Of a stretch of DNA of 42,152 nt, positions 14,017 to 23,293 are shown in pieces; within the stretch, counting starts at the first letter, position 1, and every line of letters starts with the position of its first letter. Source of the stretch: a virus; IMG/VR virus record IMGVR_UViG_3300025168_017083, positions 1-42,152 of that record; one strand, 5' to 3'. A model generated the notes under the pieces. The model made no database searches. It worked only from the letters and a program-made list of their open reading frames with translations, and was not told the DNA's origin. A program made the position numbers and the translations under genes.

Positions 14017-16113
14017 ATGGGATTAAAACAACTCTTAAGCAACCTCGAAGAGGGATTAACTGCATACCCTAACCACAATACACCTTCGAATGTAGGTGGT
14101 GGTTTTAATTATAGTAATTCTACTACTAGGATATTTGATAATCTACCTTTTAGACAAAAATCATTTAAATTTGGTAAAGACCATGCTTATGATAGACCGC
14201 TGATGGGGTTTAGTAAGGAACCTTTTGTAACAAACCCCACAGTAGATTTATTTGCAAACAACCCAGATATTCAAATCTTAGGCGACACTCTCACAGATGG
14301 TTTTATAAGGGGAGGAGCAGTAACTCATGCTGAACGTTTAATTACAGATGCTGAGAGAATAGGTAGATTTCTTCTTACACCCAAAGGTATAGCCTTCAAT
14401 ATTAAACAAGTAGGTCTTCAAAAAACTAATCCTAAAATAGATGCAGGGGGTAAGGGATTTTTTAATATATCAAAAGCAAACCAAAGAACCTATAATTTTG
14501 GTTTAAACACATTAGCATCCGTAGCATCTGCTGGAACAGGGTTACGTGTTAAAAGAGAAGGCCTACTTCCTACTAAAGATGAAGGATATGTAGATGCAAA
14601 GAAATTACAAAGGGATGACAATAAAAATAGATTAATAAACTTATTTGAAAAAAACATTACTGGATTTACAGTTGGAGAATTATATTCTTACAATGGGGGA
14701 CCTGGCTCAACTTATGGATTAGGTAAAACAACTATTCGTAAATTTGGGCCGGATACTACAACTGCAAGTTATGAGCCTGGCAACATCCTTAGAAATCTGA
14801 AGGATAAACCTTTTTTACAAATAAAAAGGGATAAAATAGAAAAAGGAGTAATTCCATATTCTAAATACTCATCCAACAATATTATATTAAAAAATTTAGA
14901 TTTAAAAAGAATACTTATAGGAGGAAGCACACTTGATGGTAAAGTTATTGATGAACCAACATCTAAATTAGGGGATCCACGTCCTCATACTCAGTTTCTC
15001 CCCACACCAAGCACTAAAAATAAAGCAAAAAATTATCTTCGTATTTTAAATAAACCAGGAACTGATTATTTTGCAGAAGTTACGGGTAAAACTGCTACCT
15101 ATCATCGAGAAGAAAGAATCAATATGGGTAATCCTGGAGCAAAATCCTCAAGAGATGGAACTAGAGACCCTCATATAACAACTAAAACTAAAGATGGATT
15201 TCTAGATTATAGCATATTCGATTCATCACGTATAGATAAACTAAATGCCTTAGATGTTTTTCATTCAAATAATGGACTATATACAGACCACGCCGTTAGA
15301 GATTTAATTAGATTTAGGTTCGAAATGGTAGACAATGATAACCCAGGTGAGTATGATGCTATTGTTTTTAGAGCATTTATGGATGATATAGGAGATAGTT
15401 ATAGTGCAAATTACAATACATTTAAATATAATGGTAGAGGCGAAGAATTCTACACTTATAATTCATTCAAACGCAGTATAAACTTTAGCTTCAAAATAGC
15501 AGCCTCATCACGTCATGAAATGAGACCTTTATATAGAAAACTAAATTATCTAGTATCAAATACAGCACCAGATTATGGCCCAACAGGTAGAATGAGAACT
15601 CCATTTACTCGTTTAACTATAGGATCATGGTGTGATAGAATACCTGGAGTTATAAATTCTGTGAACCTAAAATGGCAAAAAGATTACCCTTGGGAGATTG
15701 CAATATCAGGTCCCGAAGGCAATATAGATAAAAATATGGTTGTATTACCCCACGTAATGGATGTTAGTGTTCAGTTTACACCAGTACATAACTTCCTACC
15801 AGAAAAATCAATCCACTCACCCTTTATTATCCCTCACGATATCAATAATACTATATTTAATGAGGAACAAAAATGGTATAAAGATGACATAGCAACTACC
15901 TTAGAAGGGGCAAGAATAGATAGAGACCAATCTGAAACAATAGATACGATTGTGCACAAAGCAACACTAATAGATAATGTCCAAGAAGAAAGAGGCCTAA
16001 TGACTAAACCCCGTACAATAATAAAACCTACTCAAACGGAACAACTAGATGATTTAATTAATAGGGGAGCATCTGAGGAGGAAATAGAAAATTTTATATT
16101 AAATGGAGGTTAA
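14017..16113 (+). CDS. Large baseplate/tail structural protein
   Basis: The 698-residue protein starts MGLKQLLSNLEEG. Its C-terminal half looks like a conserved tail fold: DLIRFRFEMVDNDNPGEYDA, FSFKIAASSRHEMRPLYRKL, RMRTPFTRLTIGSWCDRIPG and PHVMDVSVQFTPVHNFLP. These strand-rich segments resemble tube-like or tube-initiator baseplate domains, but I cannot assign a T4 equivalent with certainty. The N-terminal half is less structured and may connect to neighbours. It lies between the repeat protein and the LysM-like wedge gene, inside the baseplate cluster. gp48/gp54-type or hub-associated roles are alternatives. Confidence 0.65.
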   Translation: MGLKQLLSNLEEGLTAYPNHNTPSNVGGGFNYSNSTTRIFDNLPFRQKSFKFGKDHAYDRPLMGFSKEPFVTNPTVDLFANNPDIQILGDTLTDGFIRGGAVTHAERLITDAERIGRFLLTPKGIAFNIKQVGLQKTNPKIDAGGKGFFNISKANQRTYNFGLNTLASVASAGTGLRVKREGLLPTKDEGYVDAKKLQRDDNKNRLINLFEKNITGFTVGELYSYNGGPGSTYGLGKTTIRKFGPDTTTASYEPGNILRNLKDKPFLQIKRDKIEKGVIPYSKYSSNNIILKNLDLKRILIGGSTLDGKVIDEPTSKLGDPRPHTQFLPTPSTKNKAKNYLRILNKPGTDYFAEVTGKTATYHREERINMGNPGAKSSRDGTRDPHITTKTKDGFLDYSIFDSSRIDKLNALDVFHSNNGLYTDHAVRDLIRFRFEMVDNDNPGEYDAIVFRAFMDDIGDSYSANYNTFKYNGRGEEFYTYNSFKRSINFSFKIAASSRHEMRPLYRKLNYLVSNTAPDYGPTGRMRTPFTRLTIGSWCDRIPGVINSVNLKWQKDYPWEIAISGPEGNIDKNMVVLPHVMDVSVQFTPVHNFLPEKSIHSPFIIPHDINNTIFNEEQKWYKDDIATTLEGARIDRDQSETIDTIVHKATLIDNVQEERGLMTKPRTIIKPTQTEQLDDLINRGASEEEIENFILNGG

Positions 16114-16125
16114 AATTCATAAGCA

Positions 16126-16428
16126 ATGCCAAGTAGAATAAATTTTTTAAAACAAAGAATCACAGAGGGTAAACGCCACTATAAATCAGTGAATTATCCA
16201 GAAATCCCTCTGTCTATTAGTGATGTTTATGTTGTAACAACAATTGGCGATAGACTTGATACTCTAGCTAATCATTTTTACAATGATGTAGATTTATGGT
16301 GGATTATAGCTATTTCAAACCCAGATATTGTAAGAAGAGATAGTTTTAGATTAAAATCAGGAGTAGAATTAAGAATACCAAGAGATTATTTTAGTATAAT
16401 AGCAGAATTTGAAGAAATAAATAAATAA
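16126..16428 (+). CDS. gp53: LysM-like baseplate wedge protein (T4 gp53-type)
   Basis: The 100-residue product contains a LysM-like segment at about 35-90. DVYVVTTIGDRLDTLANHFY is followed by DVDLWWIIAISNPD, then a turn and GVELRIPRDY. The same arrangement is known in T4 gp53 and small tail proteins such as gpX. In T4, gp53 joins the wedges of the baseplate. The gene sits 12 nt after the previous stop and 4 nt before the hub-like gene, so all are probably co-translated. Confidence 0.75.
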   Translation: MPSRINFLKQRITEGKRHYKSVNYPEIPLSISDVYVVTTIGDRLDTLANHFYNDVDLWWIIAISNPDIVRRDSFRLKSGVELRIPRDYFSIIAEFEEINK

Positions 16429-16432
16429 AGTT

Positions 16433-19400
16433 ATGTCAATTTTTCAGGAAACATTTCGACCTTTTGTTTTTAAACAACTAAAAATTCGAGAGGATATAGT
16501 TAAACAAGGAAATAACCAAGGAGAATCCCGCTTTGGTAGTCCCCGTACGGAATTAATGGTATCTCCAACTTCAAAAGAAAAAATTACATTTCCCGCTGGG
16601 GCTTTTTACACCAATACAGTTGAAAAGCAATGTACTATTAGAATGTCCTCTGGTGTTGATTTAAGGGAAGATAATAAAATTTTAGAAGAAGGTAAATATG
16701 AAAAGGAGCGATACAAAGATTTAATAAATGAAGGTTTAGCTATAAGATATATTTTAGAAGGAGGTACTCCTGCTAAATCATGGGACTTTAAATCAAAAAG
16801 AAATTTACAAGAAGGAGGAAAATATGCTTCTGTCCCTAGGGGTGATTTAAGGAAAGGAGGAGCAGATAATCCAAATTTTGGAAACCATTATGGAGCATCC
16901 TATGGTGATCCTTTTATTAGATCAGACGCTAAAGATGGTTTTGGTATAGTACCAATGCCCGGAATTATAGATGCTAATGTTAGAACAAAAACAGCCTATG
17001 GCTCACTTAGAGAAGCTAAAGTAAACTTTGTATGTCATAATAGACGCCAACTTGAAGTATTAGAATTACTTTATATGCGTCCAGGTTATCCTGTTTTATT
17101 AGAGTGGGGTTGGACACCTTACATTAGTAATGAAGGTAAAAAAGAAGAATACTTCCCTTACATAACTGAATTTTTTAAACAAAGTAGTAAAATTTCTACT
17201 ATTCAACGAATTATACTAAATAGAAAAAAACAATCAGGGGGAAATTATGATGGATTTGTTGGCTATTGTAAGAATTTCGATATAAAATCAAGACCTGATG
17301 GGGGATATGATTGCACTACAGAAATTATAGCAATGGGTGAGGTGTTAGAAGGATTAAAAGGTAAAAGAGAAGGTAATACACTTGTTAAAGAGGGAGAAGA
17401 ATATGAAGTAGATGAATTAGAATACTTTTTAAATGCTTTACACAGTTTTACAGGAGCATATTATTTAGACCCTAATTTAGATTTTGGTGAAGACTATTAT
17501 ATTGAGGGGGATAGGTATTGGAAAGAAAAATTAAGACCAATACTACGTGAAAGACACCAATTATTCTTTTCCTTTATAAAATTAGCAAAATTTGTAGACA
17601 ATAACCTTATAATAAAGGAATTTACTGAAGAGGAAATAGAGATTATAGTGAGAGCAGAAGTAATAATACAAAGTAAATTATCAGGCTACTCCACAGATAA
17701 CAACTGGAGAGATAATAGTATGAGACGATGGGTTGAAGAGGGCTCTCCACATTTATCAGATAAAGAAGAAAGTCTAACACTCCAATATTATAACAATATT
17801 GATAAAATTAAAGCAATTTTAGATTCTAATATAATATATAAGAATGAAGAAACGGGCATAGATGGTTTTGGACGAATAGAAGGATCTAAAGCTCTTTATT
17901 CTTATATAAGTTGGGATTTTTTAACTGCACTATTAAATAATTTTATTTTTCCTGAAATTAAAGATGAAGGAGAACCCATAATTAAAATAACAACTACATA
18001 TGAGGCATTAGGCAAATCTGCCCCTAAACCCCTTTTATACACAGGCAATAGCATACCCCAAAAATTTAAAAAGTTTATAATAAATCATAAGGAACCAGAC
18101 ACAGATACAAGCTGGTGGAGAGCCCATCCAGATATTAATATAGAAACAAGTCTAAATGATATAGCAGATATAAGTGTAGATCCAGAAGTATGCTTATTTC
18201 CCCATCAAATAGCTACATATAAAACAGGAGTAAGACAAATAGGATTAATACATTTTAATATCAATTTTTTATTAGAAAAATTTAAAGAATTAAGATATAA
18301 AGAAGAAGTTCTAAATAATGATTTTAGTATGTTTAATTGGCTAAAATTAATATGGGAGGAGGTAAATAACGCATGCGTCAACACCCATGAATTTGTATTA
18401 CAAACAGAATTAGAAAGACCAGAGGTTATTAGAGTAATAGATATGATTTCTGATACTAAGCTTCAGCCTGATGATTTATTTGAAATAAAAATACAAAGCA
18501 ATGAATCTATAGTAAGAGATTTTAATTTTAATACAACAATCCCAAGTTCACTAGGAGCTACTGTAGCTATAGCGGCACAAGCACCTGCTTCTATATCTGA
18601 CTTAGAATCAGTTACATTTGCTGCCTTTCATAAAAATACTAGATTTAGATTTAATCAAGAAGATACAACACCTACAGGAATAACCCAAAAACAAATAGAT
18701 ACTCTAAAAAAGGCATATGAAAGAGATTATAAATTGTATTTGACTTCTCTCAAAAAACTAGCAGAATATAGTAGATCTATATTAGGTATAAAGACATCAG
18801 AATCTCCTATATCAAAAGGAGCAGCCTCTAATTATTTAGAATCTATTAATAGTAAAATATCATCACTAACCTCTAGATTTGGAGAGGATATTATAGAAAA
18901 TAAAAAAATTAAATATTATAAAGGCCAACAAAAACCTATTAAATCCCCACCCCCTAAATCAGCAATCATCCCCCTTAAATTCACTGCCCAATTAGATGGC
19001 ATTGGTGGTATTGTAATAGGTAATGTATTTAAAGTCCAAAAAGACAGACTTCCTAAAGGATATCAAGGAGATGACATAGCCTTTATAGTATTTGGAGAAA
19101 ACCAAAAAATAACAGCAGGTCAAGATTGGACTACAGACTTAACGGGTAAACTTATATTATTAGACATAAAAAAGAAAAAAGAAGAAACTAGTGGTTCTAC
19201 TGAAGAAACTAACACTTCTACAAATACAGAACCTACTAAGGATCCTATAGAGCCACCTCCGTTACCCCCTCCAACCCAACAGGAAATAGCAAAACAACAG
19301 GAAATATTTAAAGAATATGTAAAGTTAAATAAACAATTTGAGGTTGTATTTACTATGAGAAAGATACTAATAGAAGCAACTTTTGGGAGTGGTACAAATA

Positions 19401-19777
19401 ATTTTACTGATCAAATAGGGGATTTGACTAACACGTTACATGTTAAAGTTGATGAATGGGAGGCTTTTAGACCTCAATTTGAAGAGGTATTTGGGTCTAA
19501 TGCTTATTACGATGTGGGGACTGTGAACCCTGAGTGGGATGGCTCTCCGGAGACTAAGTTTTTAGTCGAACCAGGTATATTTTATAAAAAATTTATGGAT
19601 GAAGAAGGGAATACTAATACACCTCTACAATTTACTCTTAATGGACAAGAGCGAATCACTTACACAGAATTCCCTCGATTATATTCTGGAACAGTAAATA
19701 CTTATCTGAATACCATTTTCACTACAGGTGTAAACCTCCCGGGAGGTTTGGACGATAACCTGGTTGAAATAGAATAA
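16433..19777 (+). CDS. Large baseplate hub-like protein
   Basis: At 1114 residues this is the largest product here. The first 290 residues contain GFGIVPMPGIIDANVRTKTA and RPGYPVLLEWGWTPYI, which look like a hub domain. Late in the protein, IIPLKFTAQLDGIGGIVIGN, a segment ending in FIVFGENQKI, and TAGQDWTTDLTGKLILLD (about 840-910) recall the C-terminal part of gpD/gp27-type hub proteins. In those, a Gly-rich strand and a W-T-T strand close the domain. A Glu/Thr/Pro-rich linker (PIEPPPLPPPTQQ) precedes a C-terminal helical and beta region. The assignment as hub is moderate. The start is supported by AAATAAAGTTATG. Confidence 0.65.
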   Translation: MSIFQETFRPFVFKQLKIREDIVKQGNNQGESRFGSPRTELMVSPTSKEKITFPAGAFYTNTVEKQCTIRMSSGVDLREDNKILEEGKYEKERYKDLINEGLAIRYILEGGTPAKSWDFKSKRNLQEGGKYASVPRGDLRKGGADNPNFGNHYGASYGDPFIRSDAKDGFGIVPMPGIIDANVRTKTAYGSLREAKVNFVCHNRRQLEVLELLYMRPGYPVLLEWGWTPYISNEGKKEEYFPYITEFFKQSSKISTIQRIILNRKKQSGGNYDGFVGYCKNFDIKSRPDGGYDCTTEIIAMGEVLEGLKGKREGNTLVKEGEEYEVDELEYFLNALHSFTGAYYLDPNLDFGEDYYIEGDRYWKEKLRPILRERHQLFFSFIKLAKFVDNNLIIKEFTEEEIEIIVRAEVIIQSKLSGYSTDNNWRDNSMRRWVEEGSPHLSDKEESLTLQYYNNIDKIKAILDSNIIYKNEETGIDGFGRIEGSKALYSYISWDFLTALLNNFIFPEIKDEGEPIIKITTTYEALGKSAPKPLLYTGNSIPQKFKKFIINHKEPDTDTSWWRAHPDINIETSLNDIADISVDPEVCLFPHQIATYKTGVRQIGLIHFNINFLLEKFKELRYKEEVLNNDFSMFNWLKLIWEEVNNACVNTHEFVLQTELERPEVIRVIDMISDTKLQPDDLFEIKIQSNESIVRDFNFNTTIPSSLGATVAIAAQAPASISDLESVTFAAFHKNTRFRFNQEDTTPTGITQKQIDTLKKAYERDYKLYLTSLKKLAEYSRSILGIKTSESPISKGAASNYLESINSKISSLTSRFGEDIIENKKIKYYKGQQKPIKSPPPKSAIIPLKFTAQLDGIGGIVIGNVFKVQKDRLPKGYQGDDIAFIVFGENQKITAGQDWTTDLTGKLILLDIKKKKEETSGSTEETNTSTNTEPTKDPIEPPPLPPPTQQEIAKQQEIFKEYVKLNKQFEVVFTMRKILIEATFGSGTNNFTDQIGDLTNTLHVKVDEWEAFRPQFEEVFGSNAYYDVGTVNPEWDGSPETKFLVEPGIFYKKFMDEEGNTNTPLQFTLNGQERITYTEFPRLYSGTVNTYLNTIFTTGVNLPGGLDDNLVEIE
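19732..19749. repeat. 18-bp perfect palindrome near the hub gene end
   Basis: AAACCTCCC is followed directly by its reverse complement GGGAGGTTT. It lies inside the coding region, 28 nt before the hub stop, and can form a 7-bp stem with a CCGG loop. It is far more GC-rich than its surroundings. It might slow transcription or protect the 3' end of the transcript, or it may be a codon-level coincidence. Confidence 0.5.
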
Positions 19778-19780
19778 TTA

Positions 19781-20578
19781 ATGTCTTATACACCTAAATC
19801 AAAAATATTATTTAAATCTACTTCAGGAGATGAATTAATTAATAAACTAACTAAGAAAACCTATATAGGTGATTATATGGAGTTTAGTAATGGAAAATTA
19901 TACGCTGGCAAAAATTCTTCAAAATTAGGTGATGAATTAATTCCTCTTCTAGAAGAAATAAATAATAAAATAGGAGCATCATACGACTCCCTAAGATATA
20001 GTAATTTAAAACCTCCAACTAAAAAATCACTATCAAAATATAAGCAAGTACCTTCTTCTAAACCTTTTCCTACCGAAGAAGACTATAAAAAAGAATACTT
20101 TATAAGATATTTTTCAAAAAGAGTAAACCAACAATTTGGATTTATTGAAATAGATAAAAATACCTATGAGTCTCTAGTAAGTAAAAAGAAAAAATACGAT
20201 CCTAATTTATATAGAGTAGGTACATTAACGTGGTCTTTAAAGGAAAACCCAATCCAAACAAATCACCTACAAATTCAAAAACTAGAAAGGTTATTTCCCT
20301 TAATCTCTACTTTTTTTACTAATTTATCTGAATATAAAAGAAATAATCCACAAAATACTGAAATATCAGAAAATTTAATAGCAAATCAAGGAGAATTATT
20401 TTATTTAAATGGAAACCCCTATCCTGAGGGAGCCTTATATCACCTCCACCCAACTGAAGGACCTATGGAGGGAGCCACCCACACCCCAGAATCTCACCAA
20501 TCACTATCTTTTTCATCAACTCCTCCACCATCTTCCCCACCAGATAATTCAGGAGGAAGTAATGATTCAGGATATTAG
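19781..20578 (+). CDS. Tail-module protein with proline-rich C-terminus, unknown function
   Basis: The 265-residue protein follows the hub-like gene after 3 nt. It has a mixed N-terminal half (GDYMEFSNGKLYAGKNSSKL), then a segment with EEDYKKEYFIRYFSKRVNQQ and a region ending in YRVGTLTWSLKENPI, and a helical stretch (about 165-190). The last 35 residues are low complexity (STPPPSSPPDNSGGSNDSGY), ending GY like the sheath protein. I recall similar proteins next to baseplate genes in marine T4-like phages but cannot give a name. A virion component is likely. Confidence 0.6.
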   Translation: MSYTPKSKILFKSTSGDELINKLTKKTYIGDYMEFSNGKLYAGKNSSKLGDELIPLLEEINNKIGASYDSLRYSNLKPPTKKSLSKYKQVPSSKPFPTEEDYKKEYFIRYFSKRVNQQFGFIEIDKNTYESLVSKKKKYDPNLYRVGTLTWSLKENPIQTNHLQIQKLERLFPLISTFFTNLSEYKRNNPQNTEISENLIANQGELFYLNGNPYPEGALYHLHPTEGPMEGATHTPESHQSLSFSSTPPPSSPPDNSGGSNDSGY

Positions 20579-20581
20579 GCT

Positions 20582-20612
20582 TCTACATATTTTATTTATA
20601 TATTCATGTAGA
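20582..20612 (+). promoter_or_regulatory. Gap with TTATTTATA and flanking inverted repeat
   Basis: The 33-nt gap before the polymerase-like gene holds TTATTTATA (20592-20600), a one-base variant of the ATATTTATA element. It is flanked by inverted arms TCTACAT (20582-20588) and ATGTAGA (20606-20612), the latter touching the start codon. Together these could form a promoter plus an operator or a start-site hairpin. Confidence 0.35.
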
Positions 20613-21922
20613 TGCATTATCTTATTGAATTACAACCCCACCTAGATCAAATAGATTTAACACAGGGTAAAACATACCTAGAATTTATTTATGGTAATGA
20701 TAACATTCATCCCTTACTTGGTGAAGTAATTGCAGTTTATGTCAAACCACAAGATGATAAAGGATATATAATTCCAATTAATCATCCTGAGGCAATGAAT
20801 TGGGATAAAAATGTAGTTTTTAAATGGTTATTGCAGGGTAATTTTTGGGTAAAGGATAAAAAAGCGGCTTTACACACCCATCCTACACTCCACTATACGG
20901 ATATACAATCTATTCATTACTTCCACACAAATCAACCACTATCTGACACTTACGATACGCCAGCTCACGCATTTTTCTACCGCAAATTCCCACAAACTAA
21001 AACGAATAAAATAATACCACTTGGAAAGCATTATGAGCGTTGTGAAGCACGTCAGCGCGCGTTATCTCAAGTTCTCTCCACCTACGGTGACGAACCTTAC
21101 AAATTATACAACGATAAGCTCCTGCCAACACTTTATAAATTAGAAAGAGAATCAATTAATACTAACGATAAATTCGACTCACATTTCAAACTAAAGTGTA
21201 AAAAACACTCAATAGAAGATAATCGTATATATGGACAATATAATCCCTACACAACAACGGGAAGACCTGTAAATAACTTCAATGGAATTAATTTAGTAGG
21301 ACTCCAACATGGAAATGGAGAAAGAAATTGCTTCGAACCAACGGGAGCTTTTTTTGTTGAAATGGATTATGATGGTTATCATCCACGACTCATAGGCGAG
21401 ATGGTGGGATTTTCCTTCGGCGAGAGAGGGGTTCATAATGAATTAGCAAGTATATATTTTGGAACTGATAAGCCAACACCTGAGCAGTATAAGGAGGGAA
21501 AGAAATTGACTTTCCAACAAATATATGGAGGAATAAAGGAGGAGTATTTACAGCATGAGTTTTTTGAAAAGACTCAAGAGTACATTGATTTAAATTGGGA
21601 GTTATTTAATGCCCAAGGATACATTGAAACTGAAGAAGGTAGAAGAATATGGAGAAAAAATCACCCAACTATTCACAAACAAAAGCTATTTAATTATCTA
21701 ATTCAGGCTTACGAAACAGAAACCAACATCAGTCGTATGATAAAGCTGCAGGAATTTTTGGAGGATAAGGGGACTAATTTTGTGCTTTATGTATATGATG
21801 CTTTTATTTTTGATTTAGATAAGAGTGATAAAAGAGAAATTATAGAAGGTATAAAGAAAATATTAGGTGATAAGTTTCCCGTGAAAATGAAGGCGGGACG
21901 CCATTATGGAGCTTTAGTTTAG
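20612..21922 (+). CDS. Divergent family A DNA polymerase-like protein
   Basis: The 436-residue protein shows the order of Pol I palm motifs: TTTGRPVNN (214-222), motif A DYDGYHPRL (252-260), motif B KKLTFQQIYGG (297-307), GYIETEEGRR (336-345), NYLIQAYETE (361-370) and motif C YVYDAFIF (393-400). Metal-binding aspartates D252 and D396 are kept. The usual motif A steric-gate Glu is His257, and motif C His-Asp-Glu is Tyr-Asp-Ala. The N-terminal 125 residues look like a shrunken 3'-5' exonuclease fold (LLGEVIAVYVKP, GYIIPINHPEA) without the DxE motif, so proofreading is unlikely. A family B polymerase also exists here (37591), so this one may serve repair, bypass or modified-base DNA synthesis, or be structural. 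Activity is uncertain. Confidence 0.8.
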   Translation: MHYLIELQPHLDQIDLTQGKTYLEFIYGNDNIHPLLGEVIAVYVKPQDDKGYIIPINHPEAMNWDKNVVFKWLLQGNFWVKDKKAALHTHPTLHYTDIQSIHYFHTNQPLSDTYDTPAHAFFYRKFPQTKTNKIIPLGKHYERCEARQRALSQVLSTYGDEPYKLYNDKLLPTLYKLERESINTNDKFDSHFKLKCKKHSIEDNRIYGQYNPYTTTGRPVNNFNGINLVGLQHGNGERNCFEPTGAFFVEMDYDGYHPRLIGEMVGFSFGERGVHNELASIYFGTDKPTPEQYKEGKKLTFQQIYGGIKEEYLQHEFFEKTQEYIDLNWELFNAQGYIETEEGRRIWRKNHPTIHKQKLFNYLIQAYETETNISRMIKLQEFLEDKGTNFVLYVYDAFIFDLDKSDKREIIEGIKKILGDKFPVKMKAGRHYGALV

Positions 21923-21926
21923 AAGT

Positions 21927-21938
21927 TATATGTATATG
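21927..21938 (+). promoter_or_regulatory. TATATGTATAT element before 21955 gene
   Basis: TTATATGTATATG lies between the polymerase-like stop and the next start, 17 nt from the ATG. It matches the core of the elements near 6223 and 10153. Confidence 0.3.
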
Positions 21939-21954
21939 TCGGAAATTAATACTA

Positions 21955-22347
21955 ATGAACAACCGACTATATTGTACTTTTACAGATGTGGAGTCTCTCA
22001 ATCATATTAGAGAGACTATTCAGAGGTCTTATGTAATTATGTTTGGTAAGATTTTTGTATTAGAGGATGTTGATAATGGAAAGATTATGATGACTTATAA
22101 TGTAGACACTGCTAATTCTGCTTATGATGGAATCATTGATGATACTATTTTAGTCCATAGAAAGAAGCAAACAAACACTCTTTATACTATTAATGCCTTA
22201 AATGAACTTATAAGGGATTTAAATAGGGGTGTTTTAGATAAGAGATTTCCAATTAATTGGAATGATTATAGAAATTGTATACTTTTAGTTCAGTCAGAAG
22301 GATTTAATAGAGTAAATACAAAGATTAGAGAAATAATTAGAGTATGA
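21955..22347 (+). CDS. Unknown 130-residue protein
   Basis: The product begins MNNRLYCTFTDVESLNHIRE, then has a strand-rich middle (SYVIMFGKIFVLEDVDNGKI) and a helical C-terminal part (TINALNELIRDLNRG, then RVNTKIREIIRV). No catalytic residues, signal peptide or membrane segment were seen. Its end overlaps the next gene by 4 nt (ATGA), so the two are probably translated together. It may be a regulator or a small replication or head accessory protein, but I do not recognise it. Confidence 0.55.
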   Translation: MNNRLYCTFTDVESLNHIRETIQRSYVIMFGKIFVLEDVDNGKIMMTYNVDTANSAYDGIIDDTILVHRKKQTNTLYTINALNELIRDLNRGVLDKRFPINWNDYRNCILLVQSEGFNRVNTKIREIIRV

Positions 22348-23279
22348 AACAACATCAATTAAGACAATTAATTAGAGAAATCCTTAAAGAGGAAAAACCT
22401 GGATTGTGGGCAAACATTAGAGCTAAAAGAGCAAGCGGAAAAACAATGGCTAAAAAAGGAAGCAAAGCATATAAATCAGCAAAAAAAGCAGGTGATAAAA
22501 TTAATAAAATGGAGGAACAAGAAGAAACACCCATATATGATTTAAAATTACCTGTAGATAAAAAAATAGTTTTACAAGCAGACACTGATGAACATAAAAG
22601 AGGCCTTGTTGTAACATGGTTAAGTGATGGGGGATATGATGTTGCTTATTGGTATGATAGTCCAGATAATATAGTTTCAGCTGAATTAAAAGGCGATGGT
22701 GAGTCTTTTGGTGATATAACAAATGTATATTTAGGATATCACCCTGAATTAGGGGATAAAGAAAAAGAACCTATAAAAGAAATTGAAGTTAAAGATAACA
22801 CAGAATTTAAAATTAAATTAAAACATCTATTACAAAAACATGCTGTTAATTTAAAAAAAGGATCTTCTGACACTGAATTTAATCTTACATTAAAACATTT
22901 ATTAGATAAACATGTAGATAAGGGGGGTGAAATAGAGGAAGATATGACTATTAATGAAGTATTAGCATTAGAAATTAATGAGGATATAACTGAAGCAAAA
23001 TATAAAGGCAAAACAGTCCAACTAAATAAACCTACGAGAGGTGATAGTAAAAAATTTAAGGTTTACGTTAATTCAGGTAAGAAAAATGCTGATGGATCAA
23101 TTAAAGTAAAAAAAGTTAATTTTGGACATGGTGGTACATCAGCTAAAAAACGAGGTGAAAAAACAATGAAAATTAGAAAGTCAAATCCTAAAGCTAGAGC
23201 CGCATTTAGAGCAAGACATCGTTGTGACACTCCGGGCCCTAAAACAATGGCTAGATATTGGTCTTGTAGGAAGTGGTAA
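22344..23279 (+). CDS. DUF5872-like protein, possible internal head protein
   Basis: The 311-residue protein has three parts. The N-terminus MKQHQLRQLIREILKEE is an amphipathic helix ending in L-K-E, which fits the (L/I)xE site cut by T4-type prohead proteases. A very basic segment follows (RAKRASGKTMAKKGSKAYKS), then an acidic middle. The C-terminal 85 residues (GKTVQLNKPTRGDSKKFKVY, KKVNFGHGG, RARHRCDTPGP, ARYWSCRKW) match the DUF5872 pattern recalled from large phages. Packaging of a DNA-binding protein into the capsid by the N-terminal tag is my inference. DUF5872 has no established enzyme activity that I know. It overlaps the upstream gene by 4 nt. Confidence 0.65.
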   Translation: MKQHQLRQLIREILKEEKPGLWANIRAKRASGKTMAKKGSKAYKSAKKAGDKINKMEEQEETPIYDLKLPVDKKIVLQADTDEHKRGLVVTWLSDGGYDVAYWYDSPDNIVSAELKGDGESFGDITNVYLGYHPELGDKEKEPIKEIEVKDNTEFKIKLKHLLQKHAVNLKKGSSDTEFNLTLKHLLDKHVDKGGEIEEDMTINEVLALEINEDITEAKYKGKTVQLNKPTRGDSKKFKVYVNSGKKNADGSIKVKKVNFGHGGTSAKKRGEKTMKIRKSNPKARAAFRARHRCDTPGPKTMARYWSCRKW

Positions 23280-23293
23280 ACTTCTCGTAAAAG

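Noticed and set aside
20409-20645. Open frame bridging the 19781 gene and the polymerase-like gene
   Set aside because: It lies in another frame through a proline-rich coding tail and has no leader.
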